This document shows positions 1 to 5,783 of a stretch of 8,309 nucleotides of DNA, in pieces. The notes under the pieces were generated by a model. The model saw nothing but the letters and a program-made list of their open reading frames with translations, did no database searches and was not told the DNA's origin. Both the position numbers and the translations under genes were made by a program. The stretch comes from Caldifarciminota bacterium (GTDB lineage: Bacteria > Hydrothermota > Hydrothermia > LBFQ01 > DSFT01), in contig WGAQ01000003.1 of NCBI GenBank assembly GCA_015494735.1, positions 1 through 8,309 of the forward strand, given 5' to 3'. How positions within the stretch are numbered: position 1 is the stretch's first letter; each line of letters begins with the position of its first letter.

Positions 1-270
1 ACTTCCCTCAAGGAAGGCTTTCCCAATACCTTCATCCAGGCATGGAAATACAGAACTCTGGTGGTTTCTGCTGAAGTTGACCCGGATAATTTACTTTCAG
101 AAAGAGGATTGGGAATACTGACAGGCAGTTCTCCGGAAAAGATAGCAGAGGTGATAGAAGATGCAGTTAAAAACATGAGCAAATACGAAGGGATTTTAGA
201 CAGAGCCCGCAAGTACGTGGAAGCAAATCACAACCCGGAAAACTGGAGGGAGCTCCTCCAGAACATCTAA
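1..270 (+). CDS. GT-B glycosyltransferase (GT4-like), C-terminal fragment
   Basis: This is the 3' end of a gene that begins left of the window; the frame is open from base 1 to TAA at 268-270 (89 codons). The visible start EGFPNTFIQAW, then VVSAEVDPDNLL and GLGILTG, matches the C-terminal Rossmann domain of GT4-type retaining glycosyltransferases, where the EX7E loop and a following Gly-rich stretch bind the sugar nucleotide. The end (SPEKIAEVIEDAV, RARKYVEANHNPENW) is the usual closing helices. Such enzymes act at the cytoplasmic membrane face, building lipid-linked or surface glycans; donor and acceptor cannot be told from this piece. The second Glu of EX7E is Gln here (residue 13 of the fragment). 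A GTG at 61 could be mistaken for a start, but the motif upstream of it shows the gene continues leftwards. Hand-counted GC is about 45 percent, lower than the right half of the window. Confidence 0.88.
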   Translation, partial: TSLKEGFPNTFIQAWKYRTLVVSAEVDPDNLLSERGLGILTGSSPEKIAEVIEDAVKNMSKYEGILDRARKYVEANHNPENWRELLQNI

Positions 271-400
271 CCCTTAGATACCCTGTAATCGCGCGATTCC
301 CTTCATCCATTGCACCTGAGTATCACTTTTCCACCGGGGTACGATTATGGGTGTGGTGAGCTTCAGTCAGCTCGTGTCAATTTGGACGCACGAATGGGTA
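271..400. other. Convergent intergenic gap with small palindromes
   Basis: This 130-bp gap separates the ends of the glycosyltransferase (plus) and the flippase-like gene (minus). It holds a perfect 12-bp palindrome, AATCGCGCGATT, at 287-298, and a 5-bp stem with 6-nt loop (GAGCT/AGCTC) at 358-373. Neither is followed by a T-run on either strand, so neither is a convincing intrinsic terminator. No ORF or RNA gene was recognised here. Confidence 0.35.
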
Positions 401-1270
401 TCAGGTCTCCTCCCTGTCCAGCAGGTACATGAAATAGGCGATGATGCTCAATACGAATTCCACCATGGTGGTGAATAGCCTGAACATAACCCCCATCGCC
501 ACGGCAGATGAGGAATCGAGATAAATAGACAGGAAGTACGACAGGGTCAATTCCCTGATTCCGAGCCCCCCCGGAGCGAAGAAGGAAAGGAGTCCGATGA
601 GATAGGAGACCGGAAAGACGCTGATGAGGACCCACGGGTCTCCCGAAAGACCCATTCCCGTATAGAATAAAAGGAATGCCACACCGGTGAAAAGCCATGA
701 GCCAAAGTATATCATGGAAAGACGAAGGAATCGAAATCCCACGAATGGAATCCTGTTCCGGCGGAATATCCACCAGCTCCCCCCAGCGGATGCGATTGTG
801 AGCAATATGCTTCCGAGCAGTATATATTGGTTTTGAGTGCGCCAGTAGAGGAAGAAGGCGAAGGGGATTATCGACAGGATGGATATGGCCTGATTGACCA
901 TGGAAGCCCAGAAGACTCTGATGGGGTCCTTCCCTATGGATTTCGATATGTAGGATGCGAATCCGAGAATCCAGAATTTTCCCGGTATGTACCTTCCCAG
1001 CAGGGAGAGGAACGCGATGTAATATGTTCTCCAGAAGGGAACGCTCACGCCGAAGGTGATATAAAGCCTGTGCAGGACAGCGACGCTCAACAGCAGTCCG
1101 AGTGCATATACAATCGATGCCAGAACGAGATTCGAAATCCTTACGGATTCGAAGATACTCTTTATCCTGTCTATATCCCTGAAACCATAGTAAATGAGTC
1201 CGGCGAAGATGAGGAGGGCAATTATGCCCCCCACCTGCTTGAGGGTTTTAGATGATGGGCTCTTCCACAA
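401..1270 (-). CDS. Flippase-like integral membrane protein (LPG_synthase_TM / UPF0104 family)
   Basis: This 289-residue, strongly hydrophobic protein has about seven or eight membrane segments, roughly at residues 14-30, 47-67, 82-92, 128-145, 149-168, 184-204, 212-232 and 258-284. Two motifs mark the family also found as the membrane part of lysylphosphatidylglycerol synthase (COG0392): LGRYIPGKFW at 91-100 and FFAPGGLGIRE at 230-240. Stand-alone members usually sit among glycan or lipid genes and are thought to move lipid-linked substrates across the membrane; the substrate here is unknown. There is no soluble aminoacyl-transferase domain, so it is not a full MprF. The start is a TTG at 1268-1270, inside the end of the peptidase gene (23-nt overlap, different frame), suggesting co-transcription and coupled translation. 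Only a weak AAGAG lies upstream. A GTG 12 codons in (1232-1234) is an alternative start that would leave the membrane segments intact. Confidence 0.85.
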   Translation of the reverse strand: MWKSPSSKTLKQVGGIIALLIFAGLIYYGFRDIDRIKSIFESVRISNLVLASIVYALGLLLSVAVLHRLYITFGVSVPFWRTYYIAFLSLLGRYIPGKFWILGFASYISKSIGKDPIRVFWASMVNQAISILSIIPFAFFLYWRTQNQYILLGSILLTIASAGGSWWIFRRNRIPFVGFRFLRLSMIYFGSWLFTGVAFLLFYTGMGLSGDPWVLISVFPVSYLIGLLSFFAPGGLGIRELTLSYFLSIYLDSSSAVAMGVMFRLFTTMVEFVLSIIAYFMYLLDREET

Positions 1271-2246
1271 GGCTCTTTACCAGTTTATATGTGCTCTCTA
1301 TGTCCCTTCTGTCCACTATCTGGAGGGGTGTGTGGATGTAGCGGGCTGGAACCGAAACAACGGCCACATTGGGGCTGGTTCTGTATATGGCTCCCGCATC
1401 CGTTCCGCCGATAAGGGGACGCTTGAATTGATACGGTATATTCAGCGATTCGGCTCTTCCGGCTATGGCTTTCCATATCCTCTGCTTTATGATGACGCTT
1501 CTGTCCGCTATCGTTATGACAGGACCCTTCCCCAGAAAAGAGGACTGTTTATCTTCCGGCAGATATGGGCTGTCCGCGCTGGTGCATTCCAGAACGATAA
1601 CGAAATCGTACCTCCTTTCCATGGACAGGGCTGTAGCACCCCTCAGGCCCGCCTCCTCCTGAAGGGAGAATATGAAGTGGGTTTCGTACAGGGGGCTGGA
1701 ATTCCTTATGAGATGGTAATTGATGAAGGAGCCCACTCTGTCGTCGAAGGCCTTACCCATGAACTGATTTTCCGAAATCCTGAAGAAGCAGCAGTCAATA
1801 ACAGCGGGGTCCCCCACATTCACCCTCTCATAATTCTCCCCCACATCCACCCACATATCCGTTATATCCACATCCTCGCTAATGGAACCATTCCTCTTCA
1901 GGTGTGGTGGTATGGAGGCAAAAACTCCGAATACGTATCCGCTGTCGGTCTTTATCTTCACCCTGGTGGAAATGGGAATCCTCTTATCCCATCCCCCAAT
2001 CGGGGTCAATTTTACGAATGTGCCGGGACCTTTGTAATGGACGATGAAACCTATCTCATCTATATGCGAAACGACTGCAATCCTCCTTCCCTTCTTCTCC
2101 CCCTCCCTATGGAATATGAGGTTTCCGAAATGGTCTTCCTCGTAGGCGAAGCCCTTCAGGCGGCTTATGAGAAAATCCTTAACTTCGTCCTCGTATCCGG
2201 AAGGTCCGAACAGAGCAGAGAGTTCCTCCAGGAGTTTCCAGTCCAT
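1248..2246 (-). CDS. M42 family metallo-aminopeptidase (FrvX/TET-like)
   Basis: This 332-residue protein has the usual M42 length and all expected metal and catalytic positions: H61 and D63 in HIDEIGF, bridging D168 in KAFDDR, catalytic E197 and metal ligand E198 in LQEEAGLRGA, D225 in CTSADSP, and H305 in PARYIHTP, with GGTDAG at 280-285 before it. M42 enzymes are cytoplasmic dinuclear-metal aminopeptidases that usually form dodecameric tetrahedra and trim short peptides. The insert between about residues 70 and 160 corresponds to the PDZ-like dimerisation domain. There is no signal peptide. Residue preference cannot be read from sequence. The ATG at 2244-2246 is preceded by TAAAAT with exactly 6 nt between, and no Shine-Dalgarno, so a leaderless mRNA is likely. 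It is the first gene of a two-gene minus-strand unit with the flippase-like protein; no functional link between the two is evident. Confidence 0.93.
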   Translation of the reverse strand: MDWKLLEELSALFGPSGYEDEVKDFLISRLKGFAYEEDHFGNLIFHREGEKKGRRIAVVSHIDEIGFIVHYKGPGTFVKLTPIGGWDKRIPISTRVKIKTDSGYVFGVFASIPPHLKRNGSISEDVDITDMWVDVGENYERVNVGDPAVIDCCFFRISENQFMGKAFDDRVGSFINYHLIRNSSPLYETHFIFSLQEEAGLRGATALSMERRYDFVIVLECTSADSPYLPEDKQSSFLGKGPVITIADRSVIIKQRIWKAIAGRAESLNIPYQFKRPLIGGTDAGAIYRTSPNVAVVSVPARYIHTPLQIVDRRDIESTYKLVKSLVEEPII

Positions 2247-2258
2247 GGGAGAATTTTA
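2247..2258 (-). promoter_or_regulatory. Putative leaderless promoter -10 box of the M42 peptidase
   Basis: On the minus strand, TTTAAAATTCTCCC runs directly into ATG. The hexamer TAAAAT (plus-strand 2253-2258) matches the TANNNT -10 consensus and ends 6 nt before the start codon, where transcription would begin at or next to the A of ATG. No Shine-Dalgarno is present. The -35 position is poor (TATCGG at 17-nt spacing), so the call rests on the -10 box and its position. Confidence 0.5.
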
Positions 2259-2280
2259 AAGAAGTATCCCCGCAACCGAT

Positions 2281-2290
2281 AATTTTAAAT
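2281..2290. promoter_or_regulatory. Second AT-only box in the divergent promoter region
   Basis: AATTTTAAAT is a near-palindromic AT-only decamer lying 29 nt further from the peptidase gene than its -10 box and repeating the same TTTAAAATT word on the minus strand. It could be an upstream -10 box or an UP-like element. The sequence alone does not decide. Confidence 0.3.
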
Positions 2291-2318
2291 CCCTGAAGAT
2301 TCCTTCATTTTCTGACCG

Positions 2319-2347
2319 TTGAATGACAGGGTGAGCAATATTAAAAT
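2319..2347 (+). promoter_or_regulatory. Sigma-70-type promoter of the exported OB-fold protein
   Basis: TTGAAT (2319-2324), a 17-bp spacer, then TAAAAT (2342-2347) matches the sigma-70 consensus at 4/6 and 5/6 with ideal spacing. Transcription would start near 2354-2355, just upstream of the strong Shine-Dalgarno at 2359. It diverges from the peptidase promoter about 90 bp away. Confidence 0.65.
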
Positions 2348-2358
2348 TTGTTCCAAAC

Positions 2359-2365
2359 AGGAGGT
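2359..2365 (+). promoter_or_regulatory. Strong Shine-Dalgarno that decides the start
   Basis: AGGAGGT is a full Shine-Dalgarno, the strongest in the window. It lies 3 nt from the ATG at 2368 (counting from the last G) but 9 nt from the ATG at 2374. The latter is within the normal range, so 2374 is the preferred start. Confidence 0.7.
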
Positions 2366-2373
2366 AGATGAAC

Positions 2374-4179
2374 ATGCTCGGTGTTAGCATGTTTCTGATT
2401 GGCCAGTGTGCCACCATATACGATATTCAACAGCCCGCAGACCCCGCCAATGGGGTCTATGATTCTCAGTGCCTGGATTCCACCGTTACCATAGCCGCAA
2501 AGGTCCTGTATTACAACGGTGGTGGTTTCAACTTTTACGTGTTTCAGGAGCCCTATGGTCCCTATCAGGGCCTGCTGGTTTATAGAGGCTCCGTCACCCT
2601 GCCCGCCAACCTCTCCACGGGGGACAGCGTTATAATAACCGGAACGGTGCAGGAGTACTTCGGTAACACCGAGATATCCCTGACGGCTGATGTCATCATA
2701 GTGGACAGCGGTCACCCCATACCCTCCCCCATTCTGATTACCGCCGCCCATCTGGACACCACTGCATCCAGTTCCATGTTCGACATGCAGCCCGACACCG
2801 CAGAATCCTATGAGCACGTCCTGGTGCGTCTGGAGAACGTCTATGTGGTGGATGTGGTCACTATCGGAAGCGGAACCTACGCCAAGGTCACGGATGGAAC
2901 GGGTTACACCTACATCGGAACGGGAAGTATAACCTATAACCCGACTGTTGGAGACCTGCTCAACGCACAGGGTATAGTCAGGACCTATTACGGCCAGTAT
3001 GTGGTGGAGCCCAGAAACGATGCGGACATAGAGGTTCTGACCCTCGGATTGAATGCAGCCTTCGCCATAAGCAGGGACCAGATAAAGGTCATGTACACCA
3101 CGGACGTGTCCGGAAACAGCGAGGTGGTGGACCCCGCCAACTACACCCTGAACCCCGCCCTCAACATCACTGCTGCCAACTACGACCCGGACGACCCCAG
3201 GGCCGTCATACTGACCACCGACCCCCAGACGGATGGTCAGCTCTACACCATATACGTGAACCTGTCCACCCTTCAGGACTCCTTCAAGTTCTACGGAGGC
3301 ATAATGCCCATCACACAGATTCAGAGCAACTTCGTCTATGACTCCGCCACCAGGGACTTCCCCAGCGTGTATGCGGACAGCGCCTATCCCGTAACGGTGG
3401 CCGGTGTCATCACCGGATGGAAGGATAAGTTCCCGTCCCCATGGGTCTTCATTCAGGAGGCCAGCCAGCCCTACGCAGGCATGCTCATCTGGGGTCTCGG
3501 GACTTCCGATGTGGTGGCAACGGAGGGAGACAGCCTGATAGTCACAGGTTATGTGACCGAGTACAACGGTCTCACCGAAATTGCAGACCTGCTTTACACG
3601 AGGGTGGTATCCGGTCCCTTCCCCTATGAGCCCGTAATCGCATCCCCCAGCGCCCTGACATTCACCAACGACTCCTCCGAGATGTACGAGGACGTATTCG
3701 TGAGGGTGGATTCCGTCTATGTGATAGACACGGCGGGCAATAATGTGACCGTCACCTCCTATCCTCCCGATACGCTGGTTTACTTCGAGGTGAACAAGGA
3801 AGCCCTGACCAACATCGTGCTGGTACCCGGAATGCTCATGAATGTGCAGGGTCCCGTCAGGAGAATCTACGGAACCGTTACCATCTATCCCAGGTCCGAT
3901 GCCGATGTGGATTCGCTTGCGGTGGGCATAGCAGAAAATGCCATCACTCCAGCATTCAGAATCGTGAGGGCGGATCGCTCCGGAATAGAAATCTCCTATA
4001 ACCTCCCCGTCGGCGGAACCTTCGATGTGGAAATCTACTCCGTGGCTGGAAGGCTCCTCGCAAGCAGACACATAGATGCTGCCGAAAGGACCGGAACCAT
4101 CAGAATTCCCGTAACCCTCAGGTCCGGAATCTACGTGGTGAGAGCCGGGAAATACACTTCCAAGGTGGTGGTAAGGTAA
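2374..4179 (+). CDS. Exported multidomain protein: duplicated OB-fold-like modules, Ig-like domain, Por/T9SS-type C-terminal tail
   Basis: This 601-residue exported protein is of unknown function. Residues 1-10 (MLGVSMFLIG) look like a very short signal sequence without basic residues. Module A (about 15-223) and module B (about 312-517) are diverged copies of one unit, each made of two OB-like beta domains. Matching landmarks are VFQEPYGPYQGLL / FIQEASQPYAGML, GDSVIITGTVQEY / GDSLIVTGYVTEY, YEHVLVRLENVYVVD / YEDVFVRVDSVYVID and EPRNDADIEVL / YPRSDADVDSL. They resemble the YhcR-type OB-fold or DUF5689-like domains of surface proteins. Between them (about 225-305) lies an Ig-like/SbsA-like domain. 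The last ~75 residues (ISYNLP, VEIYSVAGRLLASR, LRSGIYVVRAGKYTSKVVVR) match the Por-secretion-system type A sorting tail or FlgD-like Ig fold. No nuclease or other catalytic motif was seen, so a surface or binding role is an inference. It has its own promoter and Shine-Dalgarno and is followed by a GC hairpin. An ATG at 2368 would add two residues. Confidence 0.85.
   Translation: MLGVSMFLIGQCATIYDIQQPADPANGVYDSQCLDSTVTIAAKVLYYNGGGFNFYVFQEPYGPYQGLLVYRGSVTLPANLSTGDSVIITGTVQEYFGNTEISLTADVIIVDSGHPIPSPILITAAHLDTTASSSMFDMQPDTAESYEHVLVRLENVYVVDVVTIGSGTYAKVTDGTGYTYIGTGSITYNPTVGDLLNAQGIVRTYYGQYVVEPRNDADIEVLTLGLNAAFAISRDQIKVMYTTDVSGNSEVVDPANYTLNPALNITAANYDPDDPRAVILTTDPQTDGQLYTIYVNLSTLQDSFKFYGGIMPITQIQSNFVYDSATRDFPSVYADSAYPVTVAGVITGWKDKFPSPWVFIQEASQPYAGMLIWGLGTSDVVATEGDSLIVTGYVTEYNGLTEIADLLYTRVVSGPFPYEPVIASPSALTFTNDSSEMYEDVFVRVDSVYVIDTAGNNVTVTSYPPDTLVYFEVNKEALTNIVLVPGMLMNVQGPVRRIYGTVTIYPRSDADVDSLAVGIAENAITPAFRIVRADRSGIEISYNLPVGGTFDVEIYSVAGRLLASRHIDAAERTGTIRIPVTLRSGIYVVRAGKYTSKVVVR
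2416..3042 (+). repeat. Module A of the internal protein duplication
   Basis: This is the first copy of the ~205-residue double OB-like unit in the exported protein. It pairs along its whole length with the unit at 3307-3924, starting from IYDIQ here and ITQIQ there and ending in RNDAD here and RSDAD there. The similarity is at protein level; DNA identity is limited, so the duplication is old. Confidence 0.75.
3307..3924 (+). repeat. Module B of the internal protein duplication
   Basis: This is the second copy of the double OB-like unit. It is separated from module A by an Ig-like domain of about 80 residues and followed directly by the C-terminal sorting-like tail. The best conserved blocks are GDSLIVTGYVTEYNGLTEI and YEDVFVRVDSVYVID. 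Confidence 0.75.
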
Positions 4180-4190
4180 TCCATCTCTCT

Positions 4191-4209
4191 GCCCCGCCGT
4201 CGGCGGGGC
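4191..4209 (+). terminator. GC-rich hairpin, probable terminator of the exported OB-fold gene
   Basis: GCCCCGCC-GTC-GGCGGGGC forms a perfect 8-bp all-GC stem with a 3-nt loop, starting 11 nt after the stop codon at 4177-4179. The following GGTTTAAACTTTAT is AT-rich but not a clean T-run, so termination may be incomplete. The hairpin also sits where a -35 element for the next gene would lie. Confidence 0.6.
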
Positions 4210-4213
4210 GGTT

Positions 4214-4227
4214 TAAACTTTATCAGG
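4214..4227 (+). promoter_or_regulatory. Putative -10 box of the barrel-tsaD-murF unit
   Basis: TAAACT (4214-4219, TANNNT type) within TTTAAACT lies 8 nt before the ATG at 4228. Transcription would begin 0-2 nt upstream of the start codon. The only Shine-Dalgarno-like sequence, AGG, touches the ATG and is too close to work. No -35 is visible because its place is taken by the GC hairpin, so this call is tentative. Confidence 0.4.
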
Positions 4228-4788
4228 ATGCTGACTCTCCTCATTCTATTCGCGGGTAAGAGGTATCTGGTGGGTCCGGGTACCAGGGTGGACATGTACC
4301 TCCAGCTCTCCATGGATGTGGCCAACCTCTCGACCCTGTACGGAGATAAGGCCCAGCAGATTGCCTTCTTCGATGCGGAGATCGGATGGGCATTCGACAG
4401 ATTGTACTTCTGGGGATTCCACATAGGGACTTATGCACCTCCTCTCATCCTCAGGGATACGCTGACGGACAGGGATATACCCATAAACGGCCTCCTCGTC
4501 GGAACATCCGTGGGACTGGTTCCCATATCCGGATTCTTCATCCATCCGCTGCTTCAGGTCAGGGGAGGCGCGGGATTCGTTTCCGATGCCAGAGATGGAA
4601 TAGGGTACTACGACCTCTTCACCTACGTGGTTCCGGCCGCGGGTGTGGAAATCAACATCACCCCCTACATTAAGGCGGGCGTTCTGGCCTCTTACCGGTA
4701 CCTGATAGACCTGAATCCGCCCGGCATATCGAGAAGCGACCCCATGGGACCATCCTGGGGGATATTCTTTAAACTGGCCGGATACTGA
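4228..4788 (+). CDS. Small exported, probable outer-membrane beta-barrel protein
   Basis: This 186-residue protein matches no named family I recognise. MLTLLILFAG at the N terminus is a short hydrophobic stretch resembling a signal peptide but with no Lys/Arg before it. The rest is a series of alternating polar/hydrophobic strands with many Gly and aromatic residues (VDMYLQLSMDV, LYFWGFHIGTY, LLVGTSVGLVPI, PLLQVRGGAGFV, YIKAGVLASYRYL). It ends in WGIFFKLAGY, an alternating strand with a terminal aromatic residue like the beta-signal of outer-membrane barrels. About eight strands would fit this size. A porin-like or structural envelope role is inference. The ATG at 4228 follows an AT box with no Shine-Dalgarno. 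Its TGA overlaps the tsaD ATG by one base (TGATG at 4786-4790), so the two are probably co-translated. Confidence 0.7.
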   Translation: MLTLLILFAGKRYLVGPGTRVDMYLQLSMDVANLSTLYGDKAQQIAFFDAEIGWAFDRLYFWGFHIGTYAPPLILRDTLTDRDIPINGLLVGTSVGLVPISGFFIHPLLQVRGGAGFVSDARDGIGYYDLFTYVVPAAGVEINITPYIKAGVLASYRYLIDLNPPGISRSDPMGPSWGIFFKLAGY

Positions 4789-5780
4789 TGATTCTCGCCT
4801 TCGAGACCTCCTGCGATGAGACATCCGTTGCTCTGACACGCGAAAAAGAGGTTCTGGTGAATCTAACCAGGAGCCAGCTGGTCCATTCGGAATTCGGGGG
4901 AATCGTCCCGGAACTGGCTGCGAGGGAGCACATAAGGTACATAAAGCCCATGACCGACCGGGCTCTGCGAGAGGCGAATGTGTCCCTGAACGATATAGAG
5001 GCAGTGGCCGTCACATACGGTCCGGGGCTGGCGAGCAGTCTCATGGTGGGGCTGGTATTCGCCAAGACCATAGCGCAGATGACACGGAAGAAACTCATAG
5101 GGATTAACCATCTGGAGGGCCACATCTTTTCCCCCCTTATCGACTATCCCCATCTGAACCCTCCAATGATTACCCTGATCGTTTCGGGGGGACATACGGA
5201 GTTGATTCTGGTAAAGGACTGGTTCAGGTACAGACTGCTGGGGGAGACCCTGGACGATGCTGCGGGGGAAGCCTTCGACAAGGTGGCCCGACTCCTGGGC
5301 CTTCCGTATCCCGGTGGTCCCCAGATAGACAGACTGGCCCGTCAGGGAAATCCCGATTTCGTGAAATTCACCATTCCCCGGATAAAGAGCGGCGAGTTGA
5401 ACTTCTCCTTCAGTGGTATAAAGACAGCCGTCCGCCTCCTGGTGGAAAAGAATCCTCCGGAGTGGGTGGAGGAGCACAGGGCCGACATAGCGGCCAGTTT
5501 TCAGGAAACGGTGGTGAAGATGCTTTTGAGAAATGTGAAGAGGGCAGTGGAGATTACGGGAGTAAAGAGGATAACCGTCGTGGGGGGCGTGTCCCTCAAC
5601 TCCCGCCTGCGGGAGGTCTTCCGGGAGGAATTCGAGGAGGTCTATTTCCCATCGAAGGAGTACTGCATGGACAACGCAGCCATGATTGGAGTGGCGGCCC
5701 ACTTCAGGTTAAGGGCGGGTTTCGAAAGCGATCTGACCCTTCCGGCGGTGGCGGACCTGCAGCTGGAATACGAGGAATAG
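4788..5780 (+). CDS. tsaD: tRNA N6-threonylcarbamoyladenosine transferase subunit TsaD (Kae1/YgjD family)
   Basis: TsaD transfers threonylcarbamoyl from TC-AMP to A37 of ANN-reading tRNAs, acting in the cytoplasm with TsaB and TsaE; neither partner is in this window. The 330-residue length is normal. Family landmarks are complete: ETSCDET at 6-12, EFGGIVPELAAREH at 35-48, metal ligands H108 and H112 in NHLEGH, the ATP-binding VSGGHT at 132-137, DDAAGEAFDKVARLLG at 156-171 followed by YPGGP, SFSGIKTAV at 207-215, and the metal-ligand D295 in DNAAMIG. The Kinase-like C-terminal extension of archaeal fusions is absent, so this is the bacterial form. The start overlaps the stop of the barrel gene (TGATG) without a clear Shine-Dalgarno. 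A TTTAAACT box at 4768-4775 may be an internal promoter. murF follows after 3 nt. Confidence 0.97.
   Translation: MILAFETSCDETSVALTREKEVLVNLTRSQLVHSEFGGIVPELAAREHIRYIKPMTDRALREANVSLNDIEAVAVTYGPGLASSLMVGLVFAKTIAQMTRKKLIGINHLEGHIFSPLIDYPHLNPPMITLIVSGGHTELILVKDWFRYRLLGETLDDAAGEAFDKVARLLGLPYPGGPQIDRLARQGNPDFVKFTIPRIKSGELNFSFSGIKTAVRLLVEKNPPEWVEEHRADIAASFQETVVKMLLRNVKRAVEITGVKRITVVGGVSLNSRLREVFREEFEEVYFPSKEYCMDNAAMIGVAAHFRLRAGFESDLTLPAVADLQLEYEE
5772..5776 (+). promoter_or_regulatory. Shine-Dalgarno of murF inside the end of tsaD
   Basis: GAGGA overlaps the last tsaD codons and lies 7 nt before the murF ATG at 5784. This supports that start and continuous translation from tsaD. Confidence 0.55.
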
Positions 5781-5783
5781 GGC

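Noticed and set aside
243..261. 7-bp perfect stem with 5-nt loop (CTGGAGG/CCTCCAG) at the end of the glycosyltransferase
   Set aside because: It lies within the last codons (W-R-E-L-L-Q), has no T-run after it, and is probably a by-product of coding.
358..373. Short hairpin GAGCT/AGCTC as terminator of the flippase-like gene
   Set aside because: Only 5 bp, and the minus-strand continuation (CACCACACCC) has no U-run.
271..400. tRNA or small RNA gene in the convergent gap
   Set aside because: No cloverleaf, T-loop GTTCRANNC sequence or promoter could be found on either strand.
1194..2282. 362-codon plus-strand open frame opposite the M42 peptidase
   Set aside because: The minus-strand protein has every M42 catalytic residue; the plus frame has low-complexity composition and no recognisable motif.
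2374..2415. Lipoprotein signal: Cys at residue 12 after LIGQ
   Set aside because: Gln at position -1 and Ile at -3 do not fit the lipobox, which needs a small residue before Cys.
2341..4071. 576-codon open frame on the minus strand opposite the exported OB-fold gene
   Set aside because: Its translation is rich in Gly/His/Val with no domain logic, no promoter or Shine-Dalgarno, and it mirrors the codon pattern of the plus gene, which has repeats, a sorting tail and a strong start. It is a shadow frame.
4177..4230. Stop-codon read-through joining the exported protein and the barrel protein, which share a reading frame
   Set aside because: Same frame is a one-in-three chance. The tail ends properly in KVVVR, a hairpin and AT box follow, and the second ORF has its own signal-like start.
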